Assembly (NCBI RefSeq): GCF_027706725.1
Contig: NZ_JAQFWQ010000020.1
Span: 16,850-80,849, forward strand
From: Nocardiopsis endophytica
Lineage (GTDB): Bacteria > Actinomycetota > Actinomycetes > Streptosporangiales > Streptosporangiaceae
DNA: 64,000 bases
Direction: 5' to 3'
Within the stretch, counting starts at the first letter, position 1; every line of letters begins with the position of its first letter. Below are positions 9,039-18,943 of this stretch, piece after piece. Made by a program: the position numbers and the translations under genes. A model generated the notes under the pieces. It was given only the letters and a program-made list of their open reading frames with translations, did no database searches and was not told where the DNA came from.

Positions 9039-9511
9039 CGCCTTCCGTTTCCGTGATCCGCGGACCGGCGGTGGACGGCACAGGTCACCGGCACCTCGCC
9101 CGCCCGCCGATTCTCTCGTCCGGTCCGGGTGAACTCAAACGCGGGGTGGGTCCCGCGGTCCGCCGCGCGGGGGCGCGGACCGCCGCGGGGTTCATGTGAG
9201 ATCACCCAGGTTCGGGTGCACCGGGGACGGTCGAGTGTTATCGTCACGTTATCGGCCGCCGGGAACCGGCCCCCTCGATGGGCCCTTGCGGGCGACTGCG
9301 ACCTGGAATTACTCTCCCCCGCACACGGCCGCACACCCCCGGGTATGGCCGTGTCCGTCCCACGGCAGGTAAGGTGCCTGCTCAGAGTTCTCCCAGGATT
9401 CTCAGCTTCACCGCCCGCGGCGTCCGGCCGCGCCGTGGAGCCCCGGCCGCACCCCGCGCGGGCGGCCGTTCCCATGACTCCCACGCCCCGAGAAGGTGAC
9501 CCGGAGACCCC
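9039..9511. other. Divergent intergenic region without a gene
   Basis: This 473-base stretch separates the minus-strand amidohydrolase from the plus-strand acyltransferase and should hold both promoters. I see a hairpin with 9-bp arms GCGGTCCGC (9155-9163) and GCGGACCGC (9175-9183), and a relatively AT-rich patch at about 9230-9252 (GTGTTATCGTCACGTTATCG). No -35/-10 pair was convincing and no open frame looks real. Confidence 0.5.
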
Positions 9512-10660
9512 GTGGCCTCGACGACCCGACTCCCCGACGAGACCCCTGCCGCCTCTGCCGCACCCGCCGCACCGGCCGCCGCAGGCGGCACGGACGCCGC
9601 GGCGCCGCGGCGCCCCGCACCGGCCAAGCGCGACGCCCTGCTGGACAACGCCAAGTTCCTGCTGATCGTGCTGGTCGTGGTGGGGCACGCGATCGAGCCG
9701 GCGACGGACACGCGCATCGGCGAAACCGTCTACTTCTGGGTCTACCTGTTCCACATGCCCGCGTTCGTGCTGATCAGCGGGTACCTGTCGAAGTCCCAGG
9801 ACGGCTCGGGGCGGCGCATCGACAAGCTGCTGACCACCGTCGCCGCGCCCTACCTCATCTTCTGGGGCGTGTACGCGCTGCAGTCGCTGTCGGTCGACCG
9901 CAAGCTGCCCGACGGCCCGCTGGAGCCGCTCTGGCTGACCTGGTTCCTGGCGGCGCTGTTCGTGTGGCGGCTGACGGTCCCGCTGTGGAAGCGCATCCGC
10001 TACCCGATGGCGGTGGCGGTCGCCGTCTCGCTGGCCGGGGGCCTGGTGGCGACCGGCGACATCCTGGGGATGTCGCGCATCGTCAGCCTGCTTCCGTTCT
10101 TCGTGGCCGGGCTGCTGATGGAGCAGCGCCACCTGGACCTGCTCAAGTCGGGCTGGGTGCGGGCCTGGTCGGTGGGGGTCGTGGTGGTCACCGCCGCCAT
10201 GAGCTACCTGTACCTGGAGCAGCTCAGCCGCGAGTGGGTGTACTGGCGGGAGAGCCTGGCCGACCGGGACATGGAGCTGCTGCCGGTGGGCATCCCGGGC
10301 CGGATCGTGTTCATGGTGCTGGCGTTCTCGCTGACCATCGCGGTGCTGTCGCTGACCCCGCGGGCCAAGACGTGGTTCACCCGCTACGGCGCGCTGACCA
10401 TGTACGCGTTCCTGCTGCACGGGCTGGTCATCCGCATCGCCGAAGGGTTCGGCTACTTCGACTGGGCCGGTGAGGCGCTGGGCGGCCACGGATCGTTCGT
10501 CGTCACCGGGCTGCTGGGGCTGGGGCTGACGTTCGTGCTGATGTCGGGGTGGGTGCGCAAGGCCACCGGCTGGCTGGTCGAACCGAAGCTGGACTGGATC
10601 CTGCGGCGGGACCGGGAGGAACGGCCGACACCGACGCTGCCGCTCCCCGGGGGACGCTGA
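9512..10660 (+). CDS. Membrane acyltransferase (acyltransferase-3/OafA-like)
   Basis: 382 residues. After an Ala/Pro-rich cytoplasmic N-terminus of ~38 residues come about ten membrane helices. The first carries DNAKFLLIVLVVVGHAIEP, with the catalytic-type histidine of acyltransferase-3 proteins; WVYLFHMPAFVLISGYLSK is the second family signature. Such proteins move O-acetyl or other acyl groups to sugars or lipids at the membrane. The acceptor is unknown. The GTG start follows GGAGACCCC. The C-terminus is hydrophilic and ends before a strong terminator. Confidence 0.86.
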   Translation: MASTTRLPDETPAASAAPAAPAAAGGTDAAAPRRPAPAKRDALLDNAKFLLIVLVVVGHAIEPATDTRIGETVYFWVYLFHMPAFVLISGYLSKSQDGSGRRIDKLLTTVAAPYLIFWGVYALQSLSVDRKLPDGPLEPLWLTWFLAALFVWRLTVPLWKRIRYPMAVAVAVSLAGGLVATGDILGMSRIVSLLPFFVAGLLMEQRHLDLLKSGWVRAWSVGVVVVTAAMSYLYLEQLSREWVYWRESLADRDMELLPVGIPGRIVFMVLAFSLTIAVLSLTPRAKTWFTRYGALTMYAFLLHGLVIRIAEGFGYFDWAGEALGGHGSFVVTGLLGLGLTFVLMSGWVRKATGWLVEPKLDWILRRDREERPTPTLPLPGGR

Positions 10661-10708
10661 GCACGACCCGGGCGACCCGCGCGACCCGGACGGTCCATGA
10701 GTAGAAGA

Positions 10709-10734
10709 GGGGCGGGGCCGAACGGCCCCGCCCC
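10709..10734. terminator. Bidirectional terminator
   Basis: Perfect 11-bp stem GGGGCGGGGCC with a 4-base loop, followed by TT on the plus strand and preceded by AGAAGA, giving pyrimidines on the minus strand. It lies between the convergent acyltransferase and phosphatidyltransferase genes. Confidence 0.75.
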
Positions 10735-10760
10735 TTCATCGTGCGCGCGTCATGCCCGCG

Positions 10761-11771
10761 TCATGCCCGCCTGTGCTGCAGCCGGGCCAGCTCCCGGGTG
10801 AAGTCGCGGGTGGCCATCCACAGCTTGTAGACGATGGCGAGCTCGAAGGCCAGGAGCGCCGCGCAGGACAGCACGGTCACCGCGACGATGAGCGTGGTGC
10901 CCGGCCACACCGCCGACAGGACGGCGGTCAGCGGCGCGACCACGCACACGAACATCTCGAACTCGATGCCGCTGAACAGGTGCGGCCGCACCCGGCTGCG
11001 CAGCAGCGACCGCCGCAGCCGCTCGTACCACCCCATCCGCTCGCTGAACCCGGCGTGCACGTCGACCACGCGGGCGCCCTCGGCGCGGGCCCGGGCGTAG
11101 ACCTGCTCGCGGTCGAGGGAGGGGTCCTCGCGCAGCGCCTCCTCCATGAAGACGACGCGCTCGCCGCCCTCCTCGCCGCCGTCCTCGGGCTCGGCGGCGG
11201 CACCGCCGGAGGGATCGGTGCTCTCCGGGTCGGCGACGTCCGCGTCGACCTCGCGCCCGGCCGCGGCCTCGCGCAGCTTCTCCCGCATGCTCTGGCGGGT
11301 CTTGGCGACCTGGGCGCCGTTCAGGTAGCGCAGCAGGTCCACGAACACGGCGACCGGCGCCAGCAGCAGGTAGACGGCCTGGCCGGTGACCGCCCACTGG
11401 CCGACGAGCAGCGCCATCATGCAGCCGAAGAAGCGGATACGGTCGAAGACGAAGTCGACCCAGGCCCCGAAGACCGACCCGGTCCCCTTGAGCCGCGCGA
11501 TCTTGCCGTCCATGCAGTCCAGGACGAAGCTCAGATGGAACAGCACCGCGCCGAGCACCAGCCACGGCCAGGAGCCCATGGCGAAGGCCGCCGCCGACCC
11601 CGCGCCCAGCACCCCCGCGCCGAAGGTGATCTGGTTGGGGGTGATGTCCGTGCGGTTGGCCGTCCACACCACCAGGCGGGAGGCGAGCGGGTCCACCAGG
11701 AAGACGGTCCACCAGGCGTCGCGGCTCTTATAGGTCCGCTCGCGGACGTCGGCGAGGGTAAAGGTCGTCAT
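10761..11771 (-). CDS. CDP-alcohol phosphatidyltransferase family membrane protein
   Basis: 336 residues. The family signature D-x2-D-G-x2-A-R-x8-G-x3-D-x3-D is intact: D85, D88, G89, A92-R93, G102, D106 and D110. Membrane helices surround it, and a second group of helices lies near the C-terminus. Between them is an acidic soluble insert (about residues 175-260) that ordinary phosphatidylglycerol-phosphate or phosphatidylinositol-phosphate synthases lack. The enzyme should transfer a phospho-alcohol from a CDP donor at the membrane; donor and acceptor cannot be read from sequence. ATG 11771 is preceded by AGGAGAAG, a good ribosome binding site. It is divergent from guaB1. Confidence 0.85.
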   Translation of the reverse strand: MTTFTLADVRERTYKSRDAWWTVFLVDPLASRLVVWTANRTDITPNQITFGAGVLGAGSAAAFAMGSWPWLVLGAVLFHLSFVLDCMDGKIARLKGTGSVFGAWVDFVFDRIRFFGCMMALLVGQWAVTGQAVYLLLAPVAVFVDLLRYLNGAQVAKTRQSMREKLREAAAGREVDADVADPESTDPSGGAAAEPEDGGEEGGERVVFMEEALREDPSLDREQVYARARAEGARVVDVHAGFSERMGWYERLRRSLLRSRVRPHLFSGIEFEMFVCVVAPLTAVLSAVWPGTTLIVAVTVLSCAALLAFELAIVYKLWMATRDFTRELARLQHRRA

Positions 11772-11970
11772 CTCTTCTCCTGCGGGCCTCCCCCGGCGCC
11801 GCGTGTCGGCTCCGGCGGCGGTCCGTCCGCGGCGGAGGATTCCCCTGCGGGAGGGCGCCTGCGGGAGGGGAGGTCGGTTCGGGCCGGAAGATCATCCCAG
11901 ACGCGGTGTCGGGTCTTCCAATCGGCGCGGTCATAATTGACAAGTAAGACGGGATTCGGCCGGGCACTGA

Positions 11971-13452
<1,482 letters not shown>

Positions 13453-13460
13453 CAGGCGGG

Positions 13461-13491
13461 GGCCCCGACGGCGCACGGCGCCGCCGGGGCC
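13461..13491 (+). terminator. Terminator of guaB1
   Basis: Hairpin GGCCCCG-A-CGGCGC, 3-base loop ACG, GCGCCG-C-CGGGGCC: 13 paired bases with one A/C mismatch, 8 bases after the guaB1 stop. Confidence 0.8.
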
Positions 13492-13520
13492 TCGTCGTCT
13501 CCGGGCGACAGGGGGGCGGG

Positions 13521-13870
13521 CGGCCCATGCGGCAGCGCTGTCGTCTGTCCGGCGTGTGAGTGGTCGGCGTTGATGGCGGCGACGGCGAGAGGGGGCGGTT
13601 CCCCGGCCCTGCCTGCCGGGCGGCAGGCCCCTCGCAGTCCAGGTGGGCGGGCGGCTGAGCAGGTACCCCGCTCCCGGGCCCCGGCCGGGCGGCGGACCGC
13701 CGGGGCGTAAGCGGGATGGCGGCGACGAGAAGAAGTCGGCGGCCCATCCGGCAGCGCTGTCGTCTGTCCGGCGTGTGAGTGGTCGGCGTTGATGGCAGCG
13801 ACGGAGTGAGCCGGGCGGTTCCCCGCCCCCGCCTGCCGGGCGGCAGGCCCCTCTCGGTCCGGGTAGGCGG
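13521..13870 (+). repeat. R1 repeat block, plus orientation (two units)
   Basis: Two tandem copies of a modular unit with a 219-base period. Module C (13521-13585 and 13740-13804) is 65 bases with two mismatches between copies and contains GGCAGCGCTGTCGTCTGTCC. Each copy is followed by module A (from ~13592 and ~13815), a GGGCGGTTCCCC...CTGCC segment containing the small palindrome CTGCCGGGCGGCAG. Between them lies module B with GGTACCCCGCT. Related copies occur inverted at 14268-14602 and direct at 63330-64000. All copies are intergenic and no frame is conserved, so this is not a gene. Confidence 0.8.
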
Positions 13871-14067
13871 CGCGGCAGGGATGGGCGGGTGGTCGTTCGC
13901 GTTCGTGGCGGCCGCCGGGACCGTGCGAGAAGACCGGGGCGGCCCGCCGGGCGCGTTCGGGGCATCACTCGTCGCCCGGGCCGCAGACAAGGCCGCATGA
14001 GGACTCTCAAGGCCAGAACATTCCGGGCATATCGGGCAAAACACGAGACCCTTGGCGATCCTGCGTC

Positions 14068-14108
14068 GTGAAATCGACGCTTTTATGCAGATCAGGTGTC
14101 GTTTTCAC
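14068..14108. repeat. Inverted repeat with a 19-base loop
   Basis: Arms GTGAAATCGAC (14068-14078) and GTCGTTTTCAC (14098-14108) pair with one mismatch. It lies in the 13871-14199 stretch between the R1 blocks, which is less GC-rich than the rest and holds no recognisable gene. Its role is unknown. Confidence 0.5.
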
Positions 14109-14199
14109 CACCCAAGTTGCCCCCAGAGCACCCGAGGCACCCGGAAGGCGGGGTCCGAGCGAGCCCATACCGGGCATACCGGGCGCAGCTAGGGCCTGT

Positions 14200-14267
14200 G
14201 GCGATGATCTCGACGGAAGTGCTGTCATTCCCGCGGTTTTGGCAGCACTTTTGTCGAGATCATCGCC
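14200..14267. repeat. Long palindrome at the centre of the R1 array
   Basis: Arms of 25 bases (GGCGATGATCTCGAC-GG-AAGTGCTG and its complement) pair with two mismatches around an 18-base loop containing CATTCCCGCGGTTTT. One arm plus the same loop start recurs at the very end of the window (63958-64000), again joined to R1 modules, so the palindrome belongs to the repeat family. It could be a REP-like hairpin or the remains of a small mobile element. Confidence 0.8.
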
Positions 14268-14602
14268 GGGCAGGGGGAACCGGGGTGCGGCCGCCACGAG
14301 CGCGGGCGACCGCACACTTCCACCACTGCACCACCGGACCGCGAGGAACCTGCCGGACGGCAAGCAGGGCCCGGGAACCGCCCCACTGTCGCCGTCGCTG
14401 CCCATCACGGTGACCATGCGCACGCCGGACGGTCGACAGCGCTGCCGGAAGGGCCACCCTCCTTCGTCGTCGCCGCCCAGTGACCTCACACTCCGGTGGC
14501 CTTTCGTCCGGCCGGGCCCTGAAGCGGGGTACCAGTCAGCCGCCCGGCCACCCGGACCGCGAGGAACCTGCCGGTCGGCAAGCAGGAACCGGGAACCGCC
14601 CC
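14268..14602 (-). repeat. R1 repeat block, minus orientation
   Basis: Reverse-complement copies of the modules at 13521-13870. After the palindrome come module A (about 14333-14384), module C (14392-14456), module B with GGGGTACCAG, and another module A (to 14602). The order matches the reverse complement of the array at the end of the window. The block ends 24 bases before the stop of the Ddn-like gene. Nothing else was found in it. Confidence 0.78.
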
Positions 14603-14625
14603 GCTCGCCCCGAGGCCCCGTCGCC

Positions 14626-15111
14626 CTACCTTCCGGTGTGCTCCAGGAGGACCACCGGGATCTCGCGGTCGGTCCAGGACTGGTAGTCCGCGTACTCCGG
14701 GTAGAGGTCGACCAGTCGGGGCCACAGCTCGGCGCGTTCCTCCGGGGTGGCGGTGCGGGCGCGGCGCACGGTCATCTCGGCGCCCGTCTGCAACACCACC
14801 CGGGGCTCGTCGAGGATGTTCCTGTACCACATGGGGTTGCGCGCCGTGCCGCCCTGGGAGGCCACGACCGCCACGGTCCCCTCCTCCAGCTCCAGATAGA
14901 GCAGCGGCGCGGTCCGCAGCCGTCCGCTCTTGCGCCCGCGGGTGGTCAGCAAGCACACGGGGATCCCCTTCGGGAACCCCCGGTGCGCCCGGAACCGGCC
15001 GCCCACGCGCCCGTCGGTGGCGCGGTAGAGGGCCGCGTTCAGCCGGGACACCGCCTTGAGGGCGCGAAGCGTCGAGGGCGCGTCCAGGCCGGGGGGCCTC
15101 GTGGAGTCCAT
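14626..15111 (-). CDS. F420-dependent nitroreductase-family (Ddn-like) protein
   Basis: 161 residues matching the deazaflavin-dependent nitroreductase family. The core has LTTRGRKSGRLRTAPLLYLE, then VVASQGGTARNPMWYRNI, then LWPRLVDLYPEYADYQSW; the NPxWYxN element and the preceding basic loop bind F420 in this family. Such enzymes reduce quinones or nitro compounds at the membrane. ATG 15111 gives the usual family length; the longer frame to 15993 runs through the next gene and is not real. It is divergent from the ATPase/Pip operon. Confidence 0.85.
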   Translation of the reverse strand: MDSTRPPGLDAPSTLRALKAVSRLNAALYRATDGRVGGRFRAHRGFPKGIPVCLLTTRGRKSGRLRTAPLLYLELEEGTVAVVASQGGTARNPMWYRNILDEPRVVLQTGAEMTVRRARTATPEERAELWPRLVDLYPEYADYQSWTDREIPVVLLEHTGR

Positions 15112-15273
15112 GGATCCTCCGATCGGGTCGGGGCCGAGGCTACGCCGCCTCCCCTGTGCACGGTCAAGATGTCCGCGATGGCCCGATTCGGCCGCTTTCT
15201 CGGGAACTCCGGCCCTGTGCGCCGTGACGCATTCCACCATCCGAGGCACCCTCCCGGCCCAGCGACCGGAGTA

Positions 15274-15301
15274 TTTTTGAACTGACCAGTCAGTGCAAAA
15301 A
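15274..15301 (+). promoter_or_regulatory. 28-bp palindromic operator upstream of the first ATPase/Pip pair
   Basis: Arms TTTTTGAACTGAC (15274-15286) and GTCAGTGCAAAAA (15289-15301) pair with one mismatch around a CA centre. The core ACTGACCAGTCAGT looks like a TetR-family operator. It ends 20 bases before the ATG at 15322. The TetR gene at 18356 is the obvious candidate binder. No second copy was seen near 18250-18350 or 18944-19075. Confidence 0.7.
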
Positions 15302-15321
15302 CACGCACGGGAGGCACCGGC

Positions 15322-16101
15322 ATGCGCACGGCGACGGGGGCGCGGGTCCAGGCCCAGGGCCTGGGGCTGCGGACCGGCCAGGGGACCGTATACGCGGGGG
15401 TGGACCTGGACGCCGCCCCCGGTTCGCTCACCGTGGTGCGGGCCGACTCCGGCGGCGGGCGCACCTCGCTGCTGCTCACCCTGGCCGGCCGGATGCGCCC
15501 CACCTCCGGGAGCCTCGCCGTGGACGGCCACAAGCTGCCCCGCAACGCCCGCAAGGTGCGCGGCATGGCCGCCCTGGCCCTCTGCGAGGGCGTCAACGAC
15601 CTGGACGAGCGCCTGCGCGTCGCCGAGCACCTGCGCGAGCGGCTGCTCATGCGCTTCCGCCCCGCCCCCCGCTCGATCACCGGCCCCGCCCTGGCCGCCG
15701 CCGGGCTCGACGGCCTCGACACCCAGCGCCTGGTCGGCGACCTGAGCATGGCCGAGACGCGCCGCCTGGGCGTGGCGCTCGCCCTGCTGGACGAGCCCCG
15801 CCTGGTGCTGGTGGACAACGCCGACACCGGTCTGGGCCCCGAACAGCGGCGCGCCTTCTTCAAGCGGCTGCGCACCGTCGCCGACACCGGGCCCACCATC
15901 GTCGCCGCCTGTGCCGACGCCGAGGCCGCCCGCGGCCTGGCCGACGTGGTCGAGATCGGCGAGGCGGGCCCACCGCCGGAGGGGCGCCACCACGCCGGGC
16001 GCCTGCCGGTCGTCGACCCCCGTGCCGACGGCGAGGACGACGCCCCCGCAGACGCCTCCCCCGCCGCCTCCCCGAACCGTTCCGCGAAGGAGACCGCGTG
16101 A
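15322..16101 (+). CDS. Degenerate ABC-type ATPase paired with a YhgE/Pip protein (copy 1)
   Basis: 259 residues with the overall ABC ATPase order, but the key motifs are altered. The Walker A site reads ADSGGGRTS (residues 41-49), with Arg47 in place of lysine and Ala in place of the first glycine. The signature is LSMAE instead of LSGGQ. Walker B ends VDNAD, so the catalytic glutamate is Asn. Nucleotide hydrolysis may be weak or absent. A disordered acidic tail follows residue ~220. ATG follows GGGAGG. It overlaps the next gene by 4 bases (GTGA), so the two are translationally coupled. The downstream paralogue at 19076 is clearly homologous. Confidence 0.82.
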   Translation: MRTATGARVQAQGLGLRTGQGTVYAGVDLDAAPGSLTVVRADSGGGRTSLLLTLAGRMRPTSGSLAVDGHKLPRNARKVRGMAALALCEGVNDLDERLRVAEHLRERLLMRFRPAPRSITGPALAAAGLDGLDTQRLVGDLSMAETRRLGVALALLDEPRLVLVDNADTGLGPEQRRAFFKRLRTVADTGPTIVAACADAEAARGLADVVEIGEAGPPPEGRHHAGRLPVVDPRADGEDDAPADASPAASPNRSAKETA

Positions 16102-18251
16102 AGCTCCGGAAGCCCCGGGCCCTCCCCTCGCTCCGCCTGGGCGGCCTGTCCGTCCGCTCGTTCTTCCGGGCGCGCCTGACGACCGCCGCCATCGTCGCGC
16201 TCAGCATCGTCCCGCTGCTCTACTCCGGCCTGTACCTGGCCTCCTTCTGGGACCCCTTCGACCGGATGAGCAACCTTCCGGTCGCCCTGGTCAACGAGGA
16301 CCGGCCGGTCGAGGTCGGCGGCGAGGAGCTGAGCGCCGGCGACGAGATCACCGACGAACTGCTCGAGGGCGGCGACCTCAACTGGAAGGTCGTCGACGCC
16401 GACGAGGCCGCCGCGGGCGTCTCCCAGGGCCGCTACTACGTCTCGCTCACCATCCCCGAGGACTTCAGCGAGCGCCTGGCCTCCCCCGACGAGGACGGCG
16501 CCGAGCCGGTCCCCGCCATGCTCCAGGCCGACTTCAACGACGCCAACGGCTTCACCGTCCGCCAGCTGCTCACCTCCGCCTTCAAGGAGGTGCGGGCGGC
16601 CGCCGCGAGCACCGCCGTGGCGGACTACCTGGACAAGATGTTCCTCGGCTTCAACGAGATCCACTCCAAGACCGAGGAGGCCGCCGACGGCGCCGGGAAG
16701 ATCGCCGACGGCAACGCCGACGCCAAGGACGGCTCCGAACAGCTCAGCAACGGGCTCGACGACGCCAAGGACGGCTCCTCCCAGCTCTCCTCGGGCACCG
16801 GGGAGCTGAGCACCGGCATCGACCAGCTCTACGACGGCTCCAAGACGCTCGCCGACGGCCTGGGCACCGCCTCCCAGCAGGTCTCCGACGCCGCCGACCA
16901 GCTCAATCCCAAGGCCGACGAGGCCATCCCCTACCTGCGCGACCACGAGGAGGACATCCAGACCGCCGCCGAGGACGCGCAGACGGCCGCCAACGCCCTC
17001 TCCGAGGCCCTGGACGGGCTCCCCGACCAGCCCACGCAGGTGCAGCAGGACGCCGCCGACGCACGCGCCTTCTCCGATCGGGTCGCCGCCCGCCTGGAGG
17101 AGGACCCGGACCTGCAGACCACCGACCCGGCCATGTACGAACTGCTCAACGACGCGCAGACGTATGCGGACACCGGGGCGGACTACGCCGGCTTCGTCGC
17201 CGACAACTGGGACCGCATCCACACCGTCAAGGCCAAGGCCGACGAGGTCGCCGGCATCGCCGGGACGGTCGCCGACACCGTCCCCGGCCTGGCCGACAAG
17301 GCCGAGGACGCCCAGGACAAGATCAACGACCTGGACGAGGGCCTGCAGCAGCTCGCCGACGGCAGCCGCGACCTGCGCGACGGCCTGGAGGAGGCCTCCG
17401 GCGGCGCGGGCGACCTGGACGAGGGCGCCAACGCGCTGGACGACGGCATCGGCAAACTCGACGACGGCGCCGACGAGCTCGATGAGGGCCTGGGCCAGCT
17501 CAAGTCCGGCTCCGGCGAGCTGGCCGCCGGTCTCGACGAGGGCGCCGACGCCATCCCCACCTTCGACTCCGAGGACCGCGAGGGCCGCGGCGACATGATG
17601 AGCGAGCCGGTCCGGCTCAGCTCCGACATCGCCAACGAGGCCCCCCAGTACGGCACCGGCTTCGCCCCCTTCTTCATCCCGCTGTCGCTGTGGGTGGGCG
17701 CCATGATGATCTACATGGTGCTGCCGCCCATGTCCGGGCGGGCGCTGGCCTCGGCCGCCCCGTCCTGGCGGATCGCCCTGGCCGGGTGGGTCCCGGCGGC
17801 GGCGATCGGCGCCGCCCAGGTGGGCATCAGCCTGGCCGCGCTGCACCTGTACCCGGGGCTGGAGGCCGAGCGCTGGCCGGCCACCGTCGGCCTGCTGCTG
17901 CTGACCACGGCCGCCTACACCGCGGTCGTGCAGTGGGCCAACGCCCGCTTCGGCTCGGCCGGGCGCATCCTGGCGCTGGTGCTGCTGATGCTCCAGCTCA
18001 CCTCGGCCGGGGGTACCTACCCGGTGGAGACCAGCCCGGGCTTCTTCCAGGCGATCTCCCCCTACCTGCCGATGAGCTGGGTGGTCTCCGCGCTGCGGGT
18101 GCTGATCAGCGGCGGCGACACCACGGTGGTGGTGCAGGCGTGCGGGGTGCTGGCCGCCTACACCGTGGTCTTCGGGCTGCTGACCTGGCTGGCAGTGGCC
18201 CGCAAGCGGATGTGGACGATGAGCGCCCTGCACCCGGCGCTCAAGCTCTGA
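16098..18251 (+). CDS. YhgE/Pip-family membrane protein (copy 1)
   Basis: 717 residues. There is one membrane segment near the N-terminus (TAAIVALSIVPLLYSGLYLA), then a large extracellular region of ~480 residues, then about five to six helices from residue ~515 on. The extracellular part begins with the typical PVALVNEDRP strand and contains many DG-rich heptad-like repeats (DGAGKIADG, LDEGANALDDG), as in Pip and YhgE. Family members were first known as a phage receptor in Lactococcus and include ABC-2-like exporters; the substrate is unknown. The coupled ATPase suggests an export pair. Confidence 0.85.
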   Translation: MKLRKPRALPSLRLGGLSVRSFFRARLTTAAIVALSIVPLLYSGLYLASFWDPFDRMSNLPVALVNEDRPVEVGGEELSAGDEITDELLEGGDLNWKVVDADEAAAGVSQGRYYVSLTIPEDFSERLASPDEDGAEPVPAMLQADFNDANGFTVRQLLTSAFKEVRAAAASTAVADYLDKMFLGFNEIHSKTEEAADGAGKIADGNADAKDGSEQLSNGLDDAKDGSSQLSSGTGELSTGIDQLYDGSKTLADGLGTASQQVSDAADQLNPKADEAIPYLRDHEEDIQTAAEDAQTAANALSEALDGLPDQPTQVQQDAADARAFSDRVAARLEEDPDLQTTDPAMYELLNDAQTYADTGADYAGFVADNWDRIHTVKAKADEVAGIAGTVADTVPGLADKAEDAQDKINDLDEGLQQLADGSRDLRDGLEEASGGAGDLDEGANALDDGIGKLDDGADELDEGLGQLKSGSGELAAGLDEGADAIPTFDSEDREGRGDMMSEPVRLSSDIANEAPQYGTGFAPFFIPLSLWVGAMMIYMVLPPMSGRALASAAPSWRIALAGWVPAAAIGAAQVGISLAALHLYPGLEAERWPATVGLLLLTTAAYTAVVQWANARFGSAGRILALVLLMLQLTSAGGTYPVETSPGFFQAISPYLPMSWVVSALRVLISGGDTTVVVQACGVLAAYTVVFGLLTWLAVARKRMWTMSALHPALKL

Positions 18252-18268
18252 GGCGTCCTCTGACACGT

Positions 18269-18302
18269 CGGGCGGGGGCGCCGCGACCGGCGCCTCCGCC
18301 CG
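18269..18302 (+). terminator. Terminator after the first Pip gene
   Basis: Stem CGGGCGG/CCGCCCG plus GGCGCC/GGCGCC with a 6-base loop and one G-T pair. It lies 18 bases after the Pip stop and before the TetR gene. Confidence 0.7.
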
Positions 18303-18355
18303 GGGAAGGCGGGATAATGGCGGTCGCACCCATCCCCCGTACGCAGGAGCGACCC

Positions 18356-18943
18356 GTGAGCGCGCGACGCGAGGCCACCCGGCAGCGCCTCTTCCAGGCG
18401 ACCCTGGAGGAGGTCTCCGCCCACGGCCTGGACGGTGTGACCGTGGACCGGATCGCCGAGCGCGCCGGCCTGGCCAAGGGCACCGTCTACTACAACTTCG
18501 GCGGCAAGAACGAGCTGTTCTCCGCCTTCCTGGAATGGGGCGTGGACCGGTTCGCCGCCATGCTCCGGGAGGGCGCGGCGGGTCCGCCGCGCGAGGCGCT
18601 GTCCGGGCTCATCCGGGCCGAGCTGCAGTTCATCGCCGAGTACGAGGACCTGGCCCGGCTGCTGCTGTCGGAGTCCTGGCGCACCAACCAGGCCTGGGAG
18701 GCCACCGCGCTGCGCATCCGGCGCCAGGCGATCGACGTGTTCACCGAGCTCCTGGACGCGGTGCGGGCCGAGGGCGGCATGCGCCCGGGCCTGGACACCG
18801 GGGTGGCCGGGTCGGCGCTGTTCGGCATGGCGCTGACCGCGGCCCTGGAGTGGCGCACGCTCGCCCCGGACCGGCCGCTGGAGGAGGTGCACGCGGTCCT
18901 GATGCGGCTGGTCGACGACATCCTGCGCGCCGAGCGCGCCTGA
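18356..18943 (+). CDS. TetR-family regulator between the two ATPase/Pip pairs
   Basis: 195 residues from the GTG at 18356. The N-terminal helix-turn-helix is DGVTVDRIAERAGLAKGTVY followed by YNFGGKNELF; the rest is an all-helical ligand domain. I chose GTG 18356 because AGGAG lies 7 bases upstream. An ATG at 18317, 13 codons earlier, also has GGAAGG in front of it. The gene lies after the terminator of copy 1 and 132 bases before copy 2. It is the likely binder of the palindrome at 15274. The ligand is unknown. Confidence 0.86.
   Translation: MSARREATRQRLFQATLEEVSAHGLDGVTVDRIAERAGLAKGTVYYNFGGKNELFSAFLEWGVDRFAAMLREGAAGPPREALSGLIRAELQFIAEYEDLARLLLSESWRTNQAWEATALRIRRQAIDVFTELLDAVRAEGGMRPGLDTGVAGSALFGMALTAALEWRTLAPDRPLEEVHAVLMRLVDDILRAERA

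Noticed and set aside
11937..11942. TTGACA as the -35 of the guaB1 promoter
   Set aside because: No acceptable -10 lies 16-19 bases downstream.
13521..14602. Insertion sequence with transposase
   Set aside because: No transposase-like frame or DDE/serine/tyrosine motif was found between or near the repeats.
13453..14625. Protein-coding gene in the R1 region (frames up to ~200 residues exist)
   Set aside because: The frames only follow the repeats, differ between copies and change phase among them; no domain is seen.
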